64,000 nucleotides of DNA, taken from contig CALOCN010000014.1 in the NCBI GenBank assembly GCA_942491735.1, positions 3,286,001 to 3,350,000 on the forward strand. Reading direction: 5' to 3'. The notes below the pieces were generated by a model that saw only the letters and a program-made list of their open reading frames with translations, ran no database searches and was not told where the DNA came from. Source of the DNA: CALOCN01 sp942491735 (GTDB taxonomy: Bacteria; Eisenbacteria; RBG-16-71-46; JABDJR01). Of the stretch, positions 1-9,024 are shown piece by piece (position 1 is the stretch's first letter; each line of letters begins with the position of its first letter). The translations under genes were made by a program, and so were the position numbers.

Positions 1-1
1 C

Positions 2-742
2 CAAACCGGCGGTGCGGGCCAGACGGGCTCCGGAGTGATCGGAGGTCCGGGTGGCGCCGGGGGCACGTATCCCAGCGGGATCGGCCAGAACGGGGGGAAC
101 GGCCAGGGGGCTTCGGCCGGCGGTCACGGCCCCGCATCGAGCGGCTGGGGCATCGCGGTGGGGACGACCTGGACGGGGGTGGATGGAGGCAGCGGGACAG
201 GGGGCTCATCCGGTAGCGGCGGCGGAGGTGGGGGCGCGGGAGCCGGGGCGTCCTGTTCCCTCCCGTTGTCCCATGGGGGGGGTGGCGGTGGTGGCGGCGG
301 CGGAGGAGGCGGTGGCGAGGGTGGGTCGGGGGGGCACTCCGGCGGTGCATCGATCGCCGTCCTCCTCGTGGATGCGTCCCCAACCTTTACCAACTGCTCC
401 TTCACTTCCGGCAACGGAGGAAACGGCTCCAATGGAGGCAACGGTGCGTTTGGTGGTGCCGGCAACGTCGGTGGTACCGGCGCCTTCGGTTCCGGGGGGG
501 GAGCCAAGGGAGGCAACGGAGGGAGCGGCGCCACCGGTGGACCCGGCGGTGGCGGCGCTGGAGGGCCCGGAGGCCCCAGCGTGTGCATCTTCAAGGCAGG
601 CTCTTCATCCCCCGCCATCACCAACCCGTCGTACACCGTCGGAAGTGGTGGAACCGGGGGGACCGGAGGGCATCTCGCCACCAACCAGTTCAACCGGGCA
701 CCCAATGGACCCAACGGCGGCGCCCAGGCGATCTGGCCATGA
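2..742 (+). CDS. Glycine-rich surface/secreted repeat protein, 5' truncated by the window edge
   Basis: The frame is open from the left edge with no stop, so the true start lies outside; a GTG at 35 is the first start-like codon, but Gly-rich coding continues in frame upstream of it. More than half of the residues are Gly, in GGxGG runs including a pure poly-Gly tract around 275-320. Two short hydrophobic islands break the pattern; one contains VDASPTFTNCSFTSGNGG, the rung motif (SPTxTNCxFxxN) seen in right-handed parallel beta-helix surface proteins. I infer a beta-helix or collagen-like extracellular protein whose signal peptide is outside the window. Its TGA overlaps the next ATG (ATGA at 739-742), implying co-translation with the sorting-domain protein that follows. 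No enzymatic motif is visible. Confidence 0.75.
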   Translation, partial: QTGGAGQTGSGVIGGPGGAGGTYPSGIGQNGGNGQGASAGGHGPASSGWGIAVGTTWTGVDGGSGTGGSSGSGGGGGGAGAGASCSLPLSHGGGGGGGGGGGGGGEGGSGGHSGGASIAVLLVDASPTFTNCSFTSGNGGNGSNGGNGAFGGAGNVGGTGAFGSGGGAKGGNGGSGATGGPGGGGAGGPGGPSVCIFKAGSSSPAITNPSYTVGSGGTGGTGGHLATNQFNRAPNGPNGGAQAIWP

Positions 743-1329
743 CGCGGCTCGCGGGTTGGAGCCTGTTGATACTCCTGACCCAGGCTCCCCTCGCCCACGC
801 CGGAGCCCTCTGCGGAACCGTACGTGACGCGCAGACCCAGAGCCCGGTAGCCGCCGTCGGAGTCTTCGTTTTCGAATCGGGCGGCGGCTACACGGGCCTC
901 TACGGCTCCACCGATACCGGAGGCTGGTACTGCATCGATCCGATCGAGCCCGGAACCTACGATCTGCAGGTCCGGGTGGACGATCACGAAACGCGGTGGA
1001 TCCTCGGCGTCGCGGTCTCGGGGACACAGACCGGCGTCGACCTTGTCGTACCGGCGAGCCCGATTCTCGCCGTTCCACGACCCAACCCGGCATCGCATCG
1101 GGTGAACCTCGAGTTCCGCCTCCCGGATGGCGGCTTGGCGCGCCTCGAGGTGTTCGATCTGCGAGGACGTCGGGTCTACGGCTGGGAGGGACGCGCGGCC
1201 CCGGGTGCTACTGCCGTTTCCTGGAACCTGCGGGATCGGACGGGCCAGCCGATCGCTTCCGGCATCTACCTGGTCCGCCTTCGTGCGGACCGGATGGCGG
1301 CAACGCGAAAACTGATCGTGGCCCGATAG
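739..1329 (+). CDS. Secreted CarboxypepD_reg-like protein with C-terminal sorting domain
   Basis: 196 residues. An N-terminal signal peptide (MTRLAGWSLLILLTQAPLAHA) is followed by a carboxypeptidase-regulatory-like Ig fold at about 22-105 (GTVRDAQTQSPVAAVGVFV... GTYDLQVRVDDHETRWI). The C-terminal ~80 residues match a FlgD-Ig-like/type-IX-style sorting domain (PRPNPASHRVNLEF, LEVFDLRGRRVYG, SGIYLVRLRADR). The ATG at 739 is chosen over longer frames because it starts the signal peptide and overlaps the preceding stop in ATGA. Likely exported and anchored or released by a C-terminal-signal secretion route; substrate unknown. It sits first in a run of secreted proteins with the same C-terminal domain. 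Confidence 0.88.
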   Translation: MTRLAGWSLLILLTQAPLAHAGALCGTVRDAQTQSPVAAVGVFVFESGGGYTGLYGSTDTGGWYCIDPIEPGTYDLQVRVDDHETRWILGVAVSGTQTGVDLVVPASPILAVPRPNPASHRVNLEFRLPDGGLARLEVFDLRGRRVYGWEGRAAPGATAVSWNLRDRTGQPIASGIYLVRLRADRMAATRKLIVAR

Positions 1330-1374
1330 AAGTCACCGCTTGGAGCGTTCACCTCGCATAGCAAAGGAACCCCC

Positions 1375-4300
1375 ATGAGACCCAGCATCCCTGCCCTCCT
1401 GATCCTGCTACCCATCGGGATGTCGGCTGTCCCCATCGCCGAGGCGGTGACACCCTTCGTGCCTGCCCTGGTGGATTCCGTCGGCAACACCGGGGCCTAC
1501 TGTTCGGTGGCCATCGACGATCGCGGGGGGATCCATATCAGCTACTACGACAATACGAACTTCGATCTCAAGTATGCCCGTAGTTGGAATGGGGGATGGA
1601 CGACGGAAACAGTGGACGCCTCCGGGGCGGTGGGTGACTACACGTCCATTGCGGTGGACCGGGCAGGGCGCCCCCACATCAGCTATCACGCGGCCACGGG
1701 TTCCGCTCTCAAGTATGCGGTCAAGGTGGGAGGGGTGTGGCAGATCGAGACCGCCGACGCGACGGCGGGCAGCGGCTACTACTCCTCGATTGCCCTGGAT
1801 TCCCACGGCAGACCCTACATTGCACACTACAACAACGTGTCCAACGACCTCATCCTGTCCGAGAAGCCGGCCGCAAGCTGGATCAGCACCACGGTGGATG
1901 CTACGGGCAACGTGGGCGAGTGGCCCTCCCTGGCCCTGACCGCCCAGGACCGGCCGGTGGTGGGCTACTACTACCGGGACAACGGCACCCTGAAGGTCGC
2001 GGCGAGGAAGTCCGACGGAGCCTGGCTGTTCGACAACGCGGACGGGTTCCCGAACGACCGCGGCCAATACGCATCCCTGACCCTCGACTCCCAGGGCGCC
2101 ATCCATCTGAGCTATTGGGACGCGGTGGCCGACGACCTCTACTACACCACGAACAAGTCGGGAGACTGGCAGGACGAAGCGGTCGACACCAACGGAACGG
2201 TCGGGCAGTGGACCTCGATCACCGTGGATCCCCTCGGCACGGTATGCATCGCCTACAGGAACCGCACCGACTTCGCCCTGTGGCTGGCCACCGGGACTGC
2301 GGGGAACTGGACCACCGAGCTGGTGGACGCGGGCGGATTCGGGACCGGATTGAGCACCGCCATGACGCTGGACACCCATGGCAATCCCGTGATCGCGTTC
2401 CAGAGGGACAAGGACCTGAGGGTGGCCGACTCCGGGATTCGTCTCCTCTCTCCCCTCGGGGGTGACTTCTGGCCGACGGAGTCGGAACAGGCGGTGCGGT
2501 GGCGGGGCGCCGGACCGATCCGCATGGAACTCTCCACCGACGGAGGCTTCTCCTATTCCCCGCTCGTTGGCGGGGTCACGCGGCAGACCCTGACCGTCAC
2601 CGTTCCCGATGCAGCGACCGAGGAGGCCCGGATCCGGATCGTTCGGGAGTCCCCGCACTCCGTTTCCGAGTCCCCCGGCTTCTTCACCATCGCACCGGAC
2701 ATGGAATCCCCGTGGTGGATCGAGGTCGCCGACAACAGCCCCAATACCGGATCAAACTCCTCCATCGCCATCGGTACCGATGGCAAACCGGTTGTCGCGT
2801 TCTATCGCCTTTTCAGCTTTGACCTCATGTTCGCGACACGGGCCAGCGGGACGTGGACACTCGAGGAAGTCGACGCGGCGGGGACGGTTGGAGCGACGCC
2901 CTCCCTGGCGGTCGGACCGGACAACGTCCCCCACGTGGCCTACCAGCACGGCGGAAACCTGGATCTCAAGTACGCGATCAAGCCGGACTCGGTTTGGCAG
3001 GTGGAGACGGTGGACAACGGGGCTCAGGTCGGCTACTACCCGTCGCTGGTGCTCGACAACGCAGCGGTTCCCCTGGTGTGCTACTACGACGGCCTCACCG
3101 ACGACCTGCGGTTCGCGAGCCGGGCCGGAGGATCCTGGGCAACGGAGCTCGTGGATGGCACCGGCGACGTGGGTCGGTACCCCTCCCTGGCACTGGACCC
3201 CTCGGGCACCCCCCACATCAGCTACTGGGACCTGAGCAACCTGGACCTCAAGTACGCGGCGAAGGTCGGCGGCACCTGGACGGTGGAAGTCGTGGATGCC
3301 TCGCCGGCGGGGGGCTTCTCCTCCCTCCAGGTCGACCGATCCGGCACGTCGCACATTTCCTACTACAGCAGCGCCGGGGACGGGCTCAAGTACGCCCGCG
3401 GAACACCCGGGAACTGGACGATCGAGTTCGTCGACCGGGGGTTCGTCGGGAGCCACACTTCCTTGACCATCGATGACAGTGGCAACCCCTGCATCAGCTA
3501 TCGCGCGCTGGGGGATCCGGGGCTCCGGTTTGCCCGCCGCACCGGCGGGGTGTGGAGTGTGCATGTCATCGAGTCGGGGGCGGTGGGCGAGAGCGGCGGG
3601 ATGGTCATGGACAGCCAGGGAAAGGCGCACCTCAGCTACTACGACGCGGACCGGGACGTTCTCAAGTACGCAACGAACTCGATCGCCCTGGCATCGCCCG
3701 CCGTGGGGTCGGTGTGGCCGGTGGGGGCCTCCCGGACGGTGGGCTGGGACGGGCCGGGACGCATGCATCTCTCCCTCTCGGTGGACGGGGGCAACAGTTG
3801 GACCCCGATGGCCACGGGGCTGACGGGTGGATTCCATCAGGTCAATGTCCCCCATCAGCCCACTGCGTTTGCCCGACTGCGCCTGGAGCGGGACATTCCC
3901 CGCGCGGTCTCGGTGAGCGAGCTCTTTGTCATTCAGAGCTCCATCGAGCTTCTGAACCTCTCGGCGAGCCTGCTTCCCGAGGGGGTGCAACTGGAGTGGG
4001 CCAGCGACCCGGGCCCGGAGGACCTGGAGGGGTATCGGATCGAGCGCAGGCATCAGGGGCGGGGCGAGTGGGACCCGGTCGTCCCCCTGACCCGGGAAAC
4101 CGCGTACCTCGATCCGCGGGGAGGACCGGCGCATCGCTACCGGGTTTCCGCCATCAACCGGTTGGGCGACGCGCTGATCCTGGGAGAGGCCGGCCTACCC
4201 GCAACCGCGATCCTGACCGCGTCCCCCAACCCATACCGCAGTGGCGACATGACCATCCGGTTCCAGGTGTTCGGGGCGCTGGGCGGATCGCACGGCGAGG

Positions 4301-4494
4301 CCGAGGTGGATCTCTTCGATGTGCGTGGTCGCCGGGTACGACGCATCGCCGCCGGGAACTTCGAGGGGGCCAGCCAAATTGTGTTCTGGAACGGGCTGGA
4401 CGACCGAGGCGCCCCGGTCCCCTCGGGAATCTATTTCCTTCGCCTGCGAACAGCAGGCCATGAATCCAGGGCCAAGCTCGTGGTCGTACCCTGA
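1375..4494 (+). CDS. Large secreted protein with duplicated propeller-like repeat blocks and sorting domain
   Basis: 1039 residues, ATG with an upstream AAGGAA, signal peptide at 1-25. The body carries about a dozen ~45-residue repeats of the type SIAVDxxGxPHISYYxxxxxDLKYAxxxxGxWxxExVD. They fall in two blocks, each closed by the same Ig-like module (LLSPLGGDFWPTESEQAVRW and LASPAVGSVWPVGASRTVGW), so the protein arose by internal duplication of repeats plus Ig. A fibronectin-III-like segment (about 860-945) and a C-terminal FlgD-like sorting domain (SPNPYRSGDMTIRF ... SGIYFLRLRTAGHESRAKLVV) follow. The repeats resemble beta-propeller blades of adhesins or sugar-binding surface proteins. Function unknown; surface location is inferred from the domain layout. 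Its stop shares one base with the next start (TGATG). Confidence 0.88.
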   Translation: MRPSIPALLILLPIGMSAVPIAEAVTPFVPALVDSVGNTGAYCSVAIDDRGGIHISYYDNTNFDLKYARSWNGGWTTETVDASGAVGDYTSIAVDRAGRPHISYHAATGSALKYAVKVGGVWQIETADATAGSGYYSSIALDSHGRPYIAHYNNVSNDLILSEKPAASWISTTVDATGNVGEWPSLALTAQDRPVVGYYYRDNGTLKVAARKSDGAWLFDNADGFPNDRGQYASLTLDSQGAIHLSYWDAVADDLYYTTNKSGDWQDEAVDTNGTVGQWTSITVDPLGTVCIAYRNRTDFALWLATGTAGNWTTELVDAGGFGTGLSTAMTLDTHGNPVIAFQRDKDLRVADSGIRLLSPLGGDFWPTESEQAVRWRGAGPIRMELSTDGGFSYSPLVGGVTRQTLTVTVPDAATEEARIRIVRESPHSVSESPGFFTIAPDMESPWWIEVADNSPNTGSNSSIAIGTDGKPVVAFYRLFSFDLMFATRASGTWTLEEVDAAGTVGATPSLAVGPDNVPHVAYQHGGNLDLKYAIKPDSVWQVETVDNGAQVGYYPSLVLDNAAVPLVCYYDGLTDDLRFASRAGGSWATELVDGTGDVGRYPSLALDPSGTPHISYWDLSNLDLKYAAKVGGTWTVEVVDASPAGGFSSLQVDRSGTSHISYYSSAGDGLKYARGTPGNWTIEFVDRGFVGSHTSLTIDDSGNPCISYRALGDPGLRFARRTGGVWSVHVIESGAVGESGGMVMDSQGKAHLSYYDADRDVLKYATNSIALASPAVGSVWPVGASRTVGWDGPGRMHLSLSVDGGNSWTPMATGLTGGFHQVNVPHQPTAFARLRLERDIPRAVSVSELFVIQSSIELLNLSASLLPEGVQLEWASDPGPEDLEGYRIERRHQGRGEWDPVVPLTRETAYLDPRGGPAHRYRVSAINRLGDALILGEAGLPATAILTASPNPYRSGDMTIRFQVFGALGGSHGEAEVDLFDVRGRRVRRIAAGNFEGASQIVFWNGLDDRGAPVPSGIYFLRLRTAGHESRAKLVVVP

Positions 4495-5642
4495 TGCCTC
4501 CCCAGTCGCTGGAGAAAGGATCGGACCGGTGTCGGCGCTTCCTGGTCGTGCTTGGGTTGGTCCTGGGGCCGGTGCTCTACCCTCCCGTCCGTGCCCCCGC
4601 CAGTACACTCCTTGCCCTGGTTGATACGGGAGAACTCTTCGCCTCACAGGATGCAGGGGCCAACTGGACCGGGCACTCCGTCCTCCCGGTTCGGGATGCG
4701 GTGGGACTGATCGCCGGGTCGTCGGAGGCCGAACTTTTCCTTCTGTCCACGACCGGAACCCTGTTCCGGTCCTTGGATGGGGGGCTATCCTGGAGCGCAC
4801 GCGGGTCCGTCCCAGGCTACGATTGTGCCGATCTGTCGGGTCATCCTGACGGTTCCCTGTGGGTCGTTGCCCGCTCGGGAACCGTGTGGAGATCCCCGGA
4901 CCAGGGCGTCAGCTTCATGGCCGTGGGCAGCGTGAGCGCCTCGAACGTGGTGAGCCTCGTCGTGGGGTTCAATGGCACCCTGGCCAGCTTGACGCAGACC
5001 GGGGAGGTGTCGGAGAGTGCGGACGGAGGCGTCACCTGGATCGTGGTTGGAACGATTCCCGTCCCGGATGCGGTTTCCATCCGAAGTTTCCAGGGAAGAC
5101 TGGTCGCAATGACCGCCACCGGGCTCACCTTTGTCAGCCTGGATCAGGGCTTCACCTGGGAACCGGTCGGGACGGTGTCCCAGATCGGTATGACCGGAAT
5201 CACCCAGCTTGCCGGTGAGCTCGTCACGGTGAGTCGGGAAGGCCTGGTTGCCCGAAGCGCCGACGGAGCGAGTTGGACCTGGGTGGGGGCGGTCAACCAG
5301 CTCAACGTGATGGCCTTGGCGAACGACTCCCCGACGGCGACCGCTGCCCCCGAGAACCCGAGTCCAATCACACCCCTGTTCCTGTCACAACCCTGGCCAA
5401 ACCCACTCTCACGCGGCCCCCTGAACGTCGCCTTCTCGCTCGAGCGAAGCGCCGGGGTGACGGTCTCACTGTTCGATGGACTGGGACGACGTGTGGCCGG
5501 GACGCCACCCACGCACTTCCACAAGGGCGGTCCACACACCCTTGCCTGGAATCCCGGAATGCTTCGCCCAGGTGTCTACTTCCTGCGGCTCACCACGACA
5601 CAGGGGCAAAGCGAGGGGAGACGCATCACGGTCCTGCGATAA
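4494..5642 (+). CDS. Secreted BNR/YCF48-like beta-propeller protein with sorting domain
   Basis: 382 residues. The ATG overlaps the upstream stop (TGATG at 4492-4496), so the two genes are probably translationally coupled. A hydrophobic export segment lies at about 15-37. Then come about six ~40-residue repeats of the type LVDTGELFASQDAGANWTGHSVLPVRDAVGL, with the Asp-box-like SxDGGxTW core (SLDGGLSW, SADGGVTW, SLDQGFTW), as in YCF48-like and sialidase-like propellers. The last ~85 residues form a FlgD-Ig-like sorting domain (LSQPWPNPLSRGPLNVAFSL ... PGVYFLRLTTTQGQSEGRRITV). No catalytic sialidase residues are evident, so a binding or structural role is likelier than hydrolysis. Probably in the same transcription unit as the two genes before it. 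Confidence 0.87.
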   Translation: MPPQSLEKGSDRCRRFLVVLGLVLGPVLYPPVRAPASTLLALVDTGELFASQDAGANWTGHSVLPVRDAVGLIAGSSEAELFLLSTTGTLFRSLDGGLSWSARGSVPGYDCADLSGHPDGSLWVVARSGTVWRSPDQGVSFMAVGSVSASNVVSLVVGFNGTLASLTQTGEVSESADGGVTWIVVGTIPVPDAVSIRSFQGRLVAMTATGLTFVSLDQGFTWEPVGTVSQIGMTGITQLAGELVTVSREGLVARSADGASWTWVGAVNQLNVMALANDSPTATAAPENPSPITPLFLSQPWPNPLSRGPLNVAFSLERSAGVTVSLFDGLGRRVAGTPPTHFHKGGPHTLAWNPGMLRPGVYFLRLTTTQGQSEGRRITVLR

Positions 5643-5668
5643 GACGTGCGCCCAGCCTCGGCTCTCCC

Positions 5669-6619
5669 CTACTCGACTCCTGGACCTACCGGCACCAGAT
5701 AGATGGGCTTCATCTCCTTGAGCGTGGTGGCATCGGCCGCCGCCAGGCCGTTGACCCGGATGATCGTCTCCAGCGACTCCACGTACGCTTCTCCACGCTC
5801 GGAGTAGTGAACCAGGGTCTTGGCGAGCGCCGAGCCGGTGACCGGCTCACCCGCGCCGCGGAGGCGGGCCCGTTCCGTGCGCAGATCCGCATAGGCCTGG
5901 TGCGTGTTCAGGTTGCGAATGTACCCCTGCACCGAGGCCAATGGGGATTCGAAGGCGGCCATCTTGTAGTCGCCCATTCCGGATCGCTGATCCTCGGGGG
6001 TCATGCCCTTGCCGCCCCAGGTCCACTGCCCGAAAAGGGAGTTCCCTTCGGCCGCAAACCGCGAGGTTCCCCACCCGCTTTCCTCGGCCGCCTGGCTCAG
6101 GGCCAGGGATACGGGAACGGCGTCGACACGGGTCAGGAGTTCCGGGATCAACTCCTCTCCTGCCGCTGTCTCATCCTTCCCGATCGCGCGATAGGACTGG
6201 GCCAAACCGGTCAGCCACCCTGCATCGTCATCGGAGAGGGCCTTTCCGCCCTCGAGCTGCGTGGCCAAGGTTTCCAGACGGGCGCGGTCGAGGAGCACGA
6301 GCTCGTTGGCACGCAGGACGAGAGGAGCCAGGGCGCGGAAGAAAAGGCGCTTCTTGGCCTTGGTCGAAACCTCCTTCGACGTCTTGTCCCGCCAGCGCTC
6401 CGGGATGTTGGTGACGAAGAGCCGTGGAACGACACGACTTCCCGCCTGCCATGCCTCGGGGGTATACCCGAGCTCCTCGAACAGCGGTTCCACGTCGGTG
6501 TAGGAGGCGAACTCGAATGTTTCCCCGTCGGGTGTGTCCTGGGCGAATCCCGGACTGGGACCGATCAGAGGCAATGCGACCAGCGAACCGATGACGAGAA
6601 AGGAAAATGCGTGTTTCAA
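5669..6619 (-). CDS. Bax-like exported peptidoglycan glucosaminidase
   Basis: 316 residues, beginning at a TTG (6619) that starts a clear signal peptide (MKHAFSFLVIGSLVALPLI...FAQD); a GGGGG tract lies just upstream. Residues about 165-300 contain the glucosaminidase signature VSLALSQAAEESGWGTSRF followed by GNSLFGQWTW and a YxxMAAFESPLASVQGYIRNLN segment. This is the hallmark of the Bax/FlgJ-type N-acetylglucosaminidase family; the first Glu of AAEESGWG is the expected catalytic acid. The role is hydrolysis of glycan strands in the periplasm or at the surface. It is convergent with the secreted-protein run to its left; the two coding regions are only 26 bp apart. Family assignment is confident; the precise substrate is inferred. 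Confidence 0.9.
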   Translation of the reverse strand: MKHAFSFLVIGSLVALPLIGPSPGFAQDTPDGETFEFASYTDVEPLFEELGYTPEAWQAGSRVVPRLFVTNIPERWRDKTSKEVSTKAKKRLFFRALAPLVLRANELVLLDRARLETLATQLEGGKALSDDDAGWLTGLAQSYRAIGKDETAAGEELIPELLTRVDAVPVSLALSQAAEESGWGTSRFAAEGNSLFGQWTWGGKGMTPEDQRSGMGDYKMAAFESPLASVQGYIRNLNTHQAYADLRTERARLRGAGEPVTGSALAKTLVHYSERGEAYVESLETIIRVNGLAAADATTLKEMKPIYLVPVGPGVE

Positions 6620-6744
6620 GGTGAGCCCCCTTTGCCGGACGGCGGGTGTTCCACGGAGTTATGCTGTCGGCCCGCGACCCGGGGCCGCTGGGAGTGTGTC
6701 AACGAATCCGGATTGGGGCAATCCACGGCGACAACACCTCACAC

Positions 6745-6781
6745 TTTACATTGCAAAGTAGTTTTTGCTACGCTCGCCTCA
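6745..6781 (+). promoter_or_regulatory. Candidate sigma-70 promoter giving a leaderless transcript
   Basis: TTTACA at 6745-6750, an 18-bp spacer, and TACGCT at 6769-6774 (TAnnnT type). The predicted +1 falls on the A of the ATG at 6781. No Shine-Dalgarno sequence precedes the ATG (gctcgcctcATG), consistent with a leaderless mRNA. Assigned by eye. Confidence 0.4.
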
Positions 6782-8028
6782 TGAGCAAACCCACCCAGGT
6801 CCTCGTCTTCCTCGCCGGTGCCATCCCTCTCCTTCTCGTGGCGATCGCGGCGTATACCTGGATGACCATTCCCCCCACCCCCGACCCGGATGCCATTCCA
6901 TCCAGCGTGCTCGAGCCCCCGTCGGCGGAGTACCTCGACGCGGTCGAGGAGGGGCGTCGGGTGACCCGGGAGCTGATCGCCGAGGAGAAACTCCCGGGGC
7001 TGTCGCTCGCGGTAGCGGTCGCCGGGGAGATGGTCTGGGCGGAGGGGTTCCGCTGGGCGAACATGGAGGACAAGACTCCGGTGACCCCCGCAACCCTGTT
7101 CCGTATCGGGGGGGTCTCCGAGACCCTCACCGCGGCGGCGGTCGGGGTGCTCTCGGATCGCGGCCTGCTGGACCTCGACGAACCGGTACAACGCTATGTG
7201 CCGGAATTCCCCGAGAAGCAATGGCCCATCACCACGCGCCAACTCATGGCCCATGTCGCGGGCCTCCGCCCCCACCGGGGCGAGGGGGGCCTGTTCCCGG
7301 GACCGGGGTGTACGGAGGATGCGGAGCGGCTTGCCCTGTTCGCCGCCGATTCACTGCGCGTCCGTCCAGGGACCGAGTACCACTACTCGAACTTCGGATG
7401 GACGCTGGTGGGCGCGGTGGTGGCCGGGGTGGCGGACGAGCCCTACCTCGACTTCCTGCAACGGGAGGTGTTCGCTCCGCTGGGAATGAACAGCACCTTT
7501 CCCGATCCCCCCGGAAGGGTCCATCCCGGGATTGCCCACTTCTACTACCCGCGCCTGATGCTCAACCCACGACACGGGCTCCAGGACGCGCCAAAGGTGG
7601 ATCTATCCTGCTATCTGCCGGCGGTCGGGTTCCTATCCACGGCGTCGGACCTCGTGCGACTGGGCTCGGCGATGATGGACGACTCGCTGCTCGACCCGGC
7701 AACGGCGAGGGAACTGCAGACTCCGGTGCAGCTCACACCGGGGGAAGCCGCGGTGCAGGCGCTCGGCTGGACCGGGCAACAGCTCCCGACCGCTACGGAC
7801 TCCGCTCCCGTGCATCTCGTGGGCCAGGGACTCGGGGAAGTCGTTCGCCGACAACCCCTCTCGGCCATGACCGTCGGAGGCCAAGTGGCCGGCGGAACCG
7901 CTTCGCTCCTGACCGTACCGGAACACCGGGTCGCCATCGCGGTGATGACCAACGTGACCGCGTCGGAGAACGTGGCGATCCTTGCGACCCGGCTCGCTGG
8001 CGTCTTCGTGCAAGTGGATCGACCGTAG
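6781..8028 (+). CDS. Beta-lactamase/transpeptidase-fold protein lacking the SxxK catalytic pair
   Basis: 415 residues from the ATG at 6781 (longer starts lack support). An N-terminal membrane/signal segment (about 6-28) is followed by a serine-hydrolase fold of the beta-lactamase class C/LACTB type (PF00144-like): GLSLAVAVAGEMVWAEGFRW, TPATLFRIGGVSETLTAAAV, GTEYHYSNFGW. In the family the second block reads FRIxSxxKxxT; here it is FRIGGVSETLT, with Gly at the nucleophile position (about residue 111) and Glu at the Lys position (about 114). The Tyr-Ser-Asn motif is kept (Y202). The late H-x-G block reads TVGGQVAGGTASLL, so the His is also absent. It is probably a catalytically dead, membrane-tethered, periplasmic protein, perhaps binding peptidoglycan peptides or beta-lactams. 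Confidence 0.88.
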   Translation: MSKPTQVLVFLAGAIPLLLVAIAAYTWMTIPPTPDPDAIPSSVLEPPSAEYLDAVEEGRRVTRELIAEEKLPGLSLAVAVAGEMVWAEGFRWANMEDKTPVTPATLFRIGGVSETLTAAAVGVLSDRGLLDLDEPVQRYVPEFPEKQWPITTRQLMAHVAGLRPHRGEGGLFPGPGCTEDAERLALFAADSLRVRPGTEYHYSNFGWTLVGAVVAGVADEPYLDFLQREVFAPLGMNSTFPDPPGRVHPGIAHFYYPRLMLNPRHGLQDAPKVDLSCYLPAVGFLSTASDLVRLGSAMMDDSLLDPATARELQTPVQLTPGEAAVQALGWTGQQLPTATDSAPVHLVGQGLGEVVRRQPLSAMTVGGQVAGGTASLLTVPEHRVAIAVMTNVTASENVAILATRLAGVFVQVDRP

Positions 8029-8144
8029 GTCCACCACGTTTGAAACTCGTGAAGGTCGACCAGCACCGCCGGTGTGCTAGCATCCGCCCAGATACCTCGA
8101 TCCTCGAGGGGCCGCAGTTGGAGATTGCCCACGGAGGCCACGTC

Positions 8145-8984
8145 ATGAATTCCTGCCGACGCACCGGAACCCCCAGCCTTCTCATCACCGCCGCACTCGT
8201 GCTCCTCGCCGGTCGGGTCGAGGCCCAGGGTACTCTCGGAGCGGCCCTGTGGGATGAGAGCATCTCCCTGGACGTCCAGACGATCGAGCAGGAGACCGGC
8301 AGTTTCATGGGCTCCGATCCGAACCGCCCTGAGCCCGGCAACGTGGCACTTTCCGGTACCGGCTACGAGGTCACCGGCAGTGTGGCATTCGGAACCGAAG
8401 CGCCCCCGGTGGGCACGGCCCAGGTGACCTGGAATATCGGGGAGGCGGGTGCGGCCCTCAGCCTGTTCAGCAGTGTCTCGATCGACTTCAGCGCCAGGGT
8501 CGTGGAGACGGCCCCCCCTCCGGTGGGGGTGACCGAAGTTCCCGTCCACCTTGTCGCGAACGGATCGGCAACGGTCACCGAGATCTTCGGGTCACGCGCG
8601 ACCTCGTTCTTCCGGTTCCAGGCGATCGGGACATCGGTGCTGATCTTCGAGAACCTCGATGTGTACGGCGACTCCGAGAGCCCGAGCACGGCCACCGGGT
8701 TCGCCATCGACGAGACTCCCTCGATCCCGCCCGGGACCATTATCCTCGTCGCCATGTCGGCGACATCATCGATGGGGACGGTGGGCACCGGAGGTGCGAC
8801 CACCGGCAGCGCCACCGGCATGGTGGACCCCATTATCGAGGTCGCGGACGAGATGATCCCGGGAACAACGAGCAGCTACCGGGACTTCTATGCCGTCGAG
8901 TTCAGCGAAGGCACCGACGCCCAGACTCCAGTGGAGCGGGTCACCCTTGGCGGTCTGAAGCAACTGTTCGGCACGCCGCGCTGA
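8145..8984 (+). CDS. Exported hypothetical protein
   Basis: 279 residues from the ATG at 8145, preceded by GGAGG at 8134-8138. A signal peptide (MNSCRRTGTPSLLITAALVLLAGRVEA, cleavage near AQG) is clear. The mature part is Ser/Thr/Gly/Val-rich and predicted beta (TGYEVTGSVAFGTEAPPVGTAQVTWNIGEAG ...), without cysteines and without the C-terminal sorting domain found in neighbouring secreted proteins. I do not recognise a family. The composition suggests a beta-sandwich periplasmic or secreted protein. It is convergent with the outer-membrane barrel gene at 9025-10140. High confidence that it is a gene, none for function. Confidence 0.75.
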   Translation: MNSCRRTGTPSLLITAALVLLAGRVEAQGTLGAALWDESISLDVQTIEQETGSFMGSDPNRPEPGNVALSGTGYEVTGSVAFGTEAPPVGTAQVTWNIGEAGAALSLFSSVSIDFSARVVETAPPPVGVTEVPVHLVANGSATVTEIFGSRATSFFRFQAIGTSVLIFENLDVYGDSESPSTATGFAIDETPSIPPGTIILVAMSATSSMGTVGTGGATTGSATGMVDPIIEVADEMIPGTTSSYRDFYAVEFSEGTDAQTPVERVTLGGLKQLFGTPR

Positions 8985-9024
8985 GACTCGCGACAGGGAT
9001 TGACGCCCGGGCACCCCGTGTGGA

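Noticed and set aside
124..1098. 324-codon antisense Pro-rich frame opposite the glycine-rich gene
   Set aside because: Mirror of GGN/CCN codons on the other strand; no start signal and no family resemblance.
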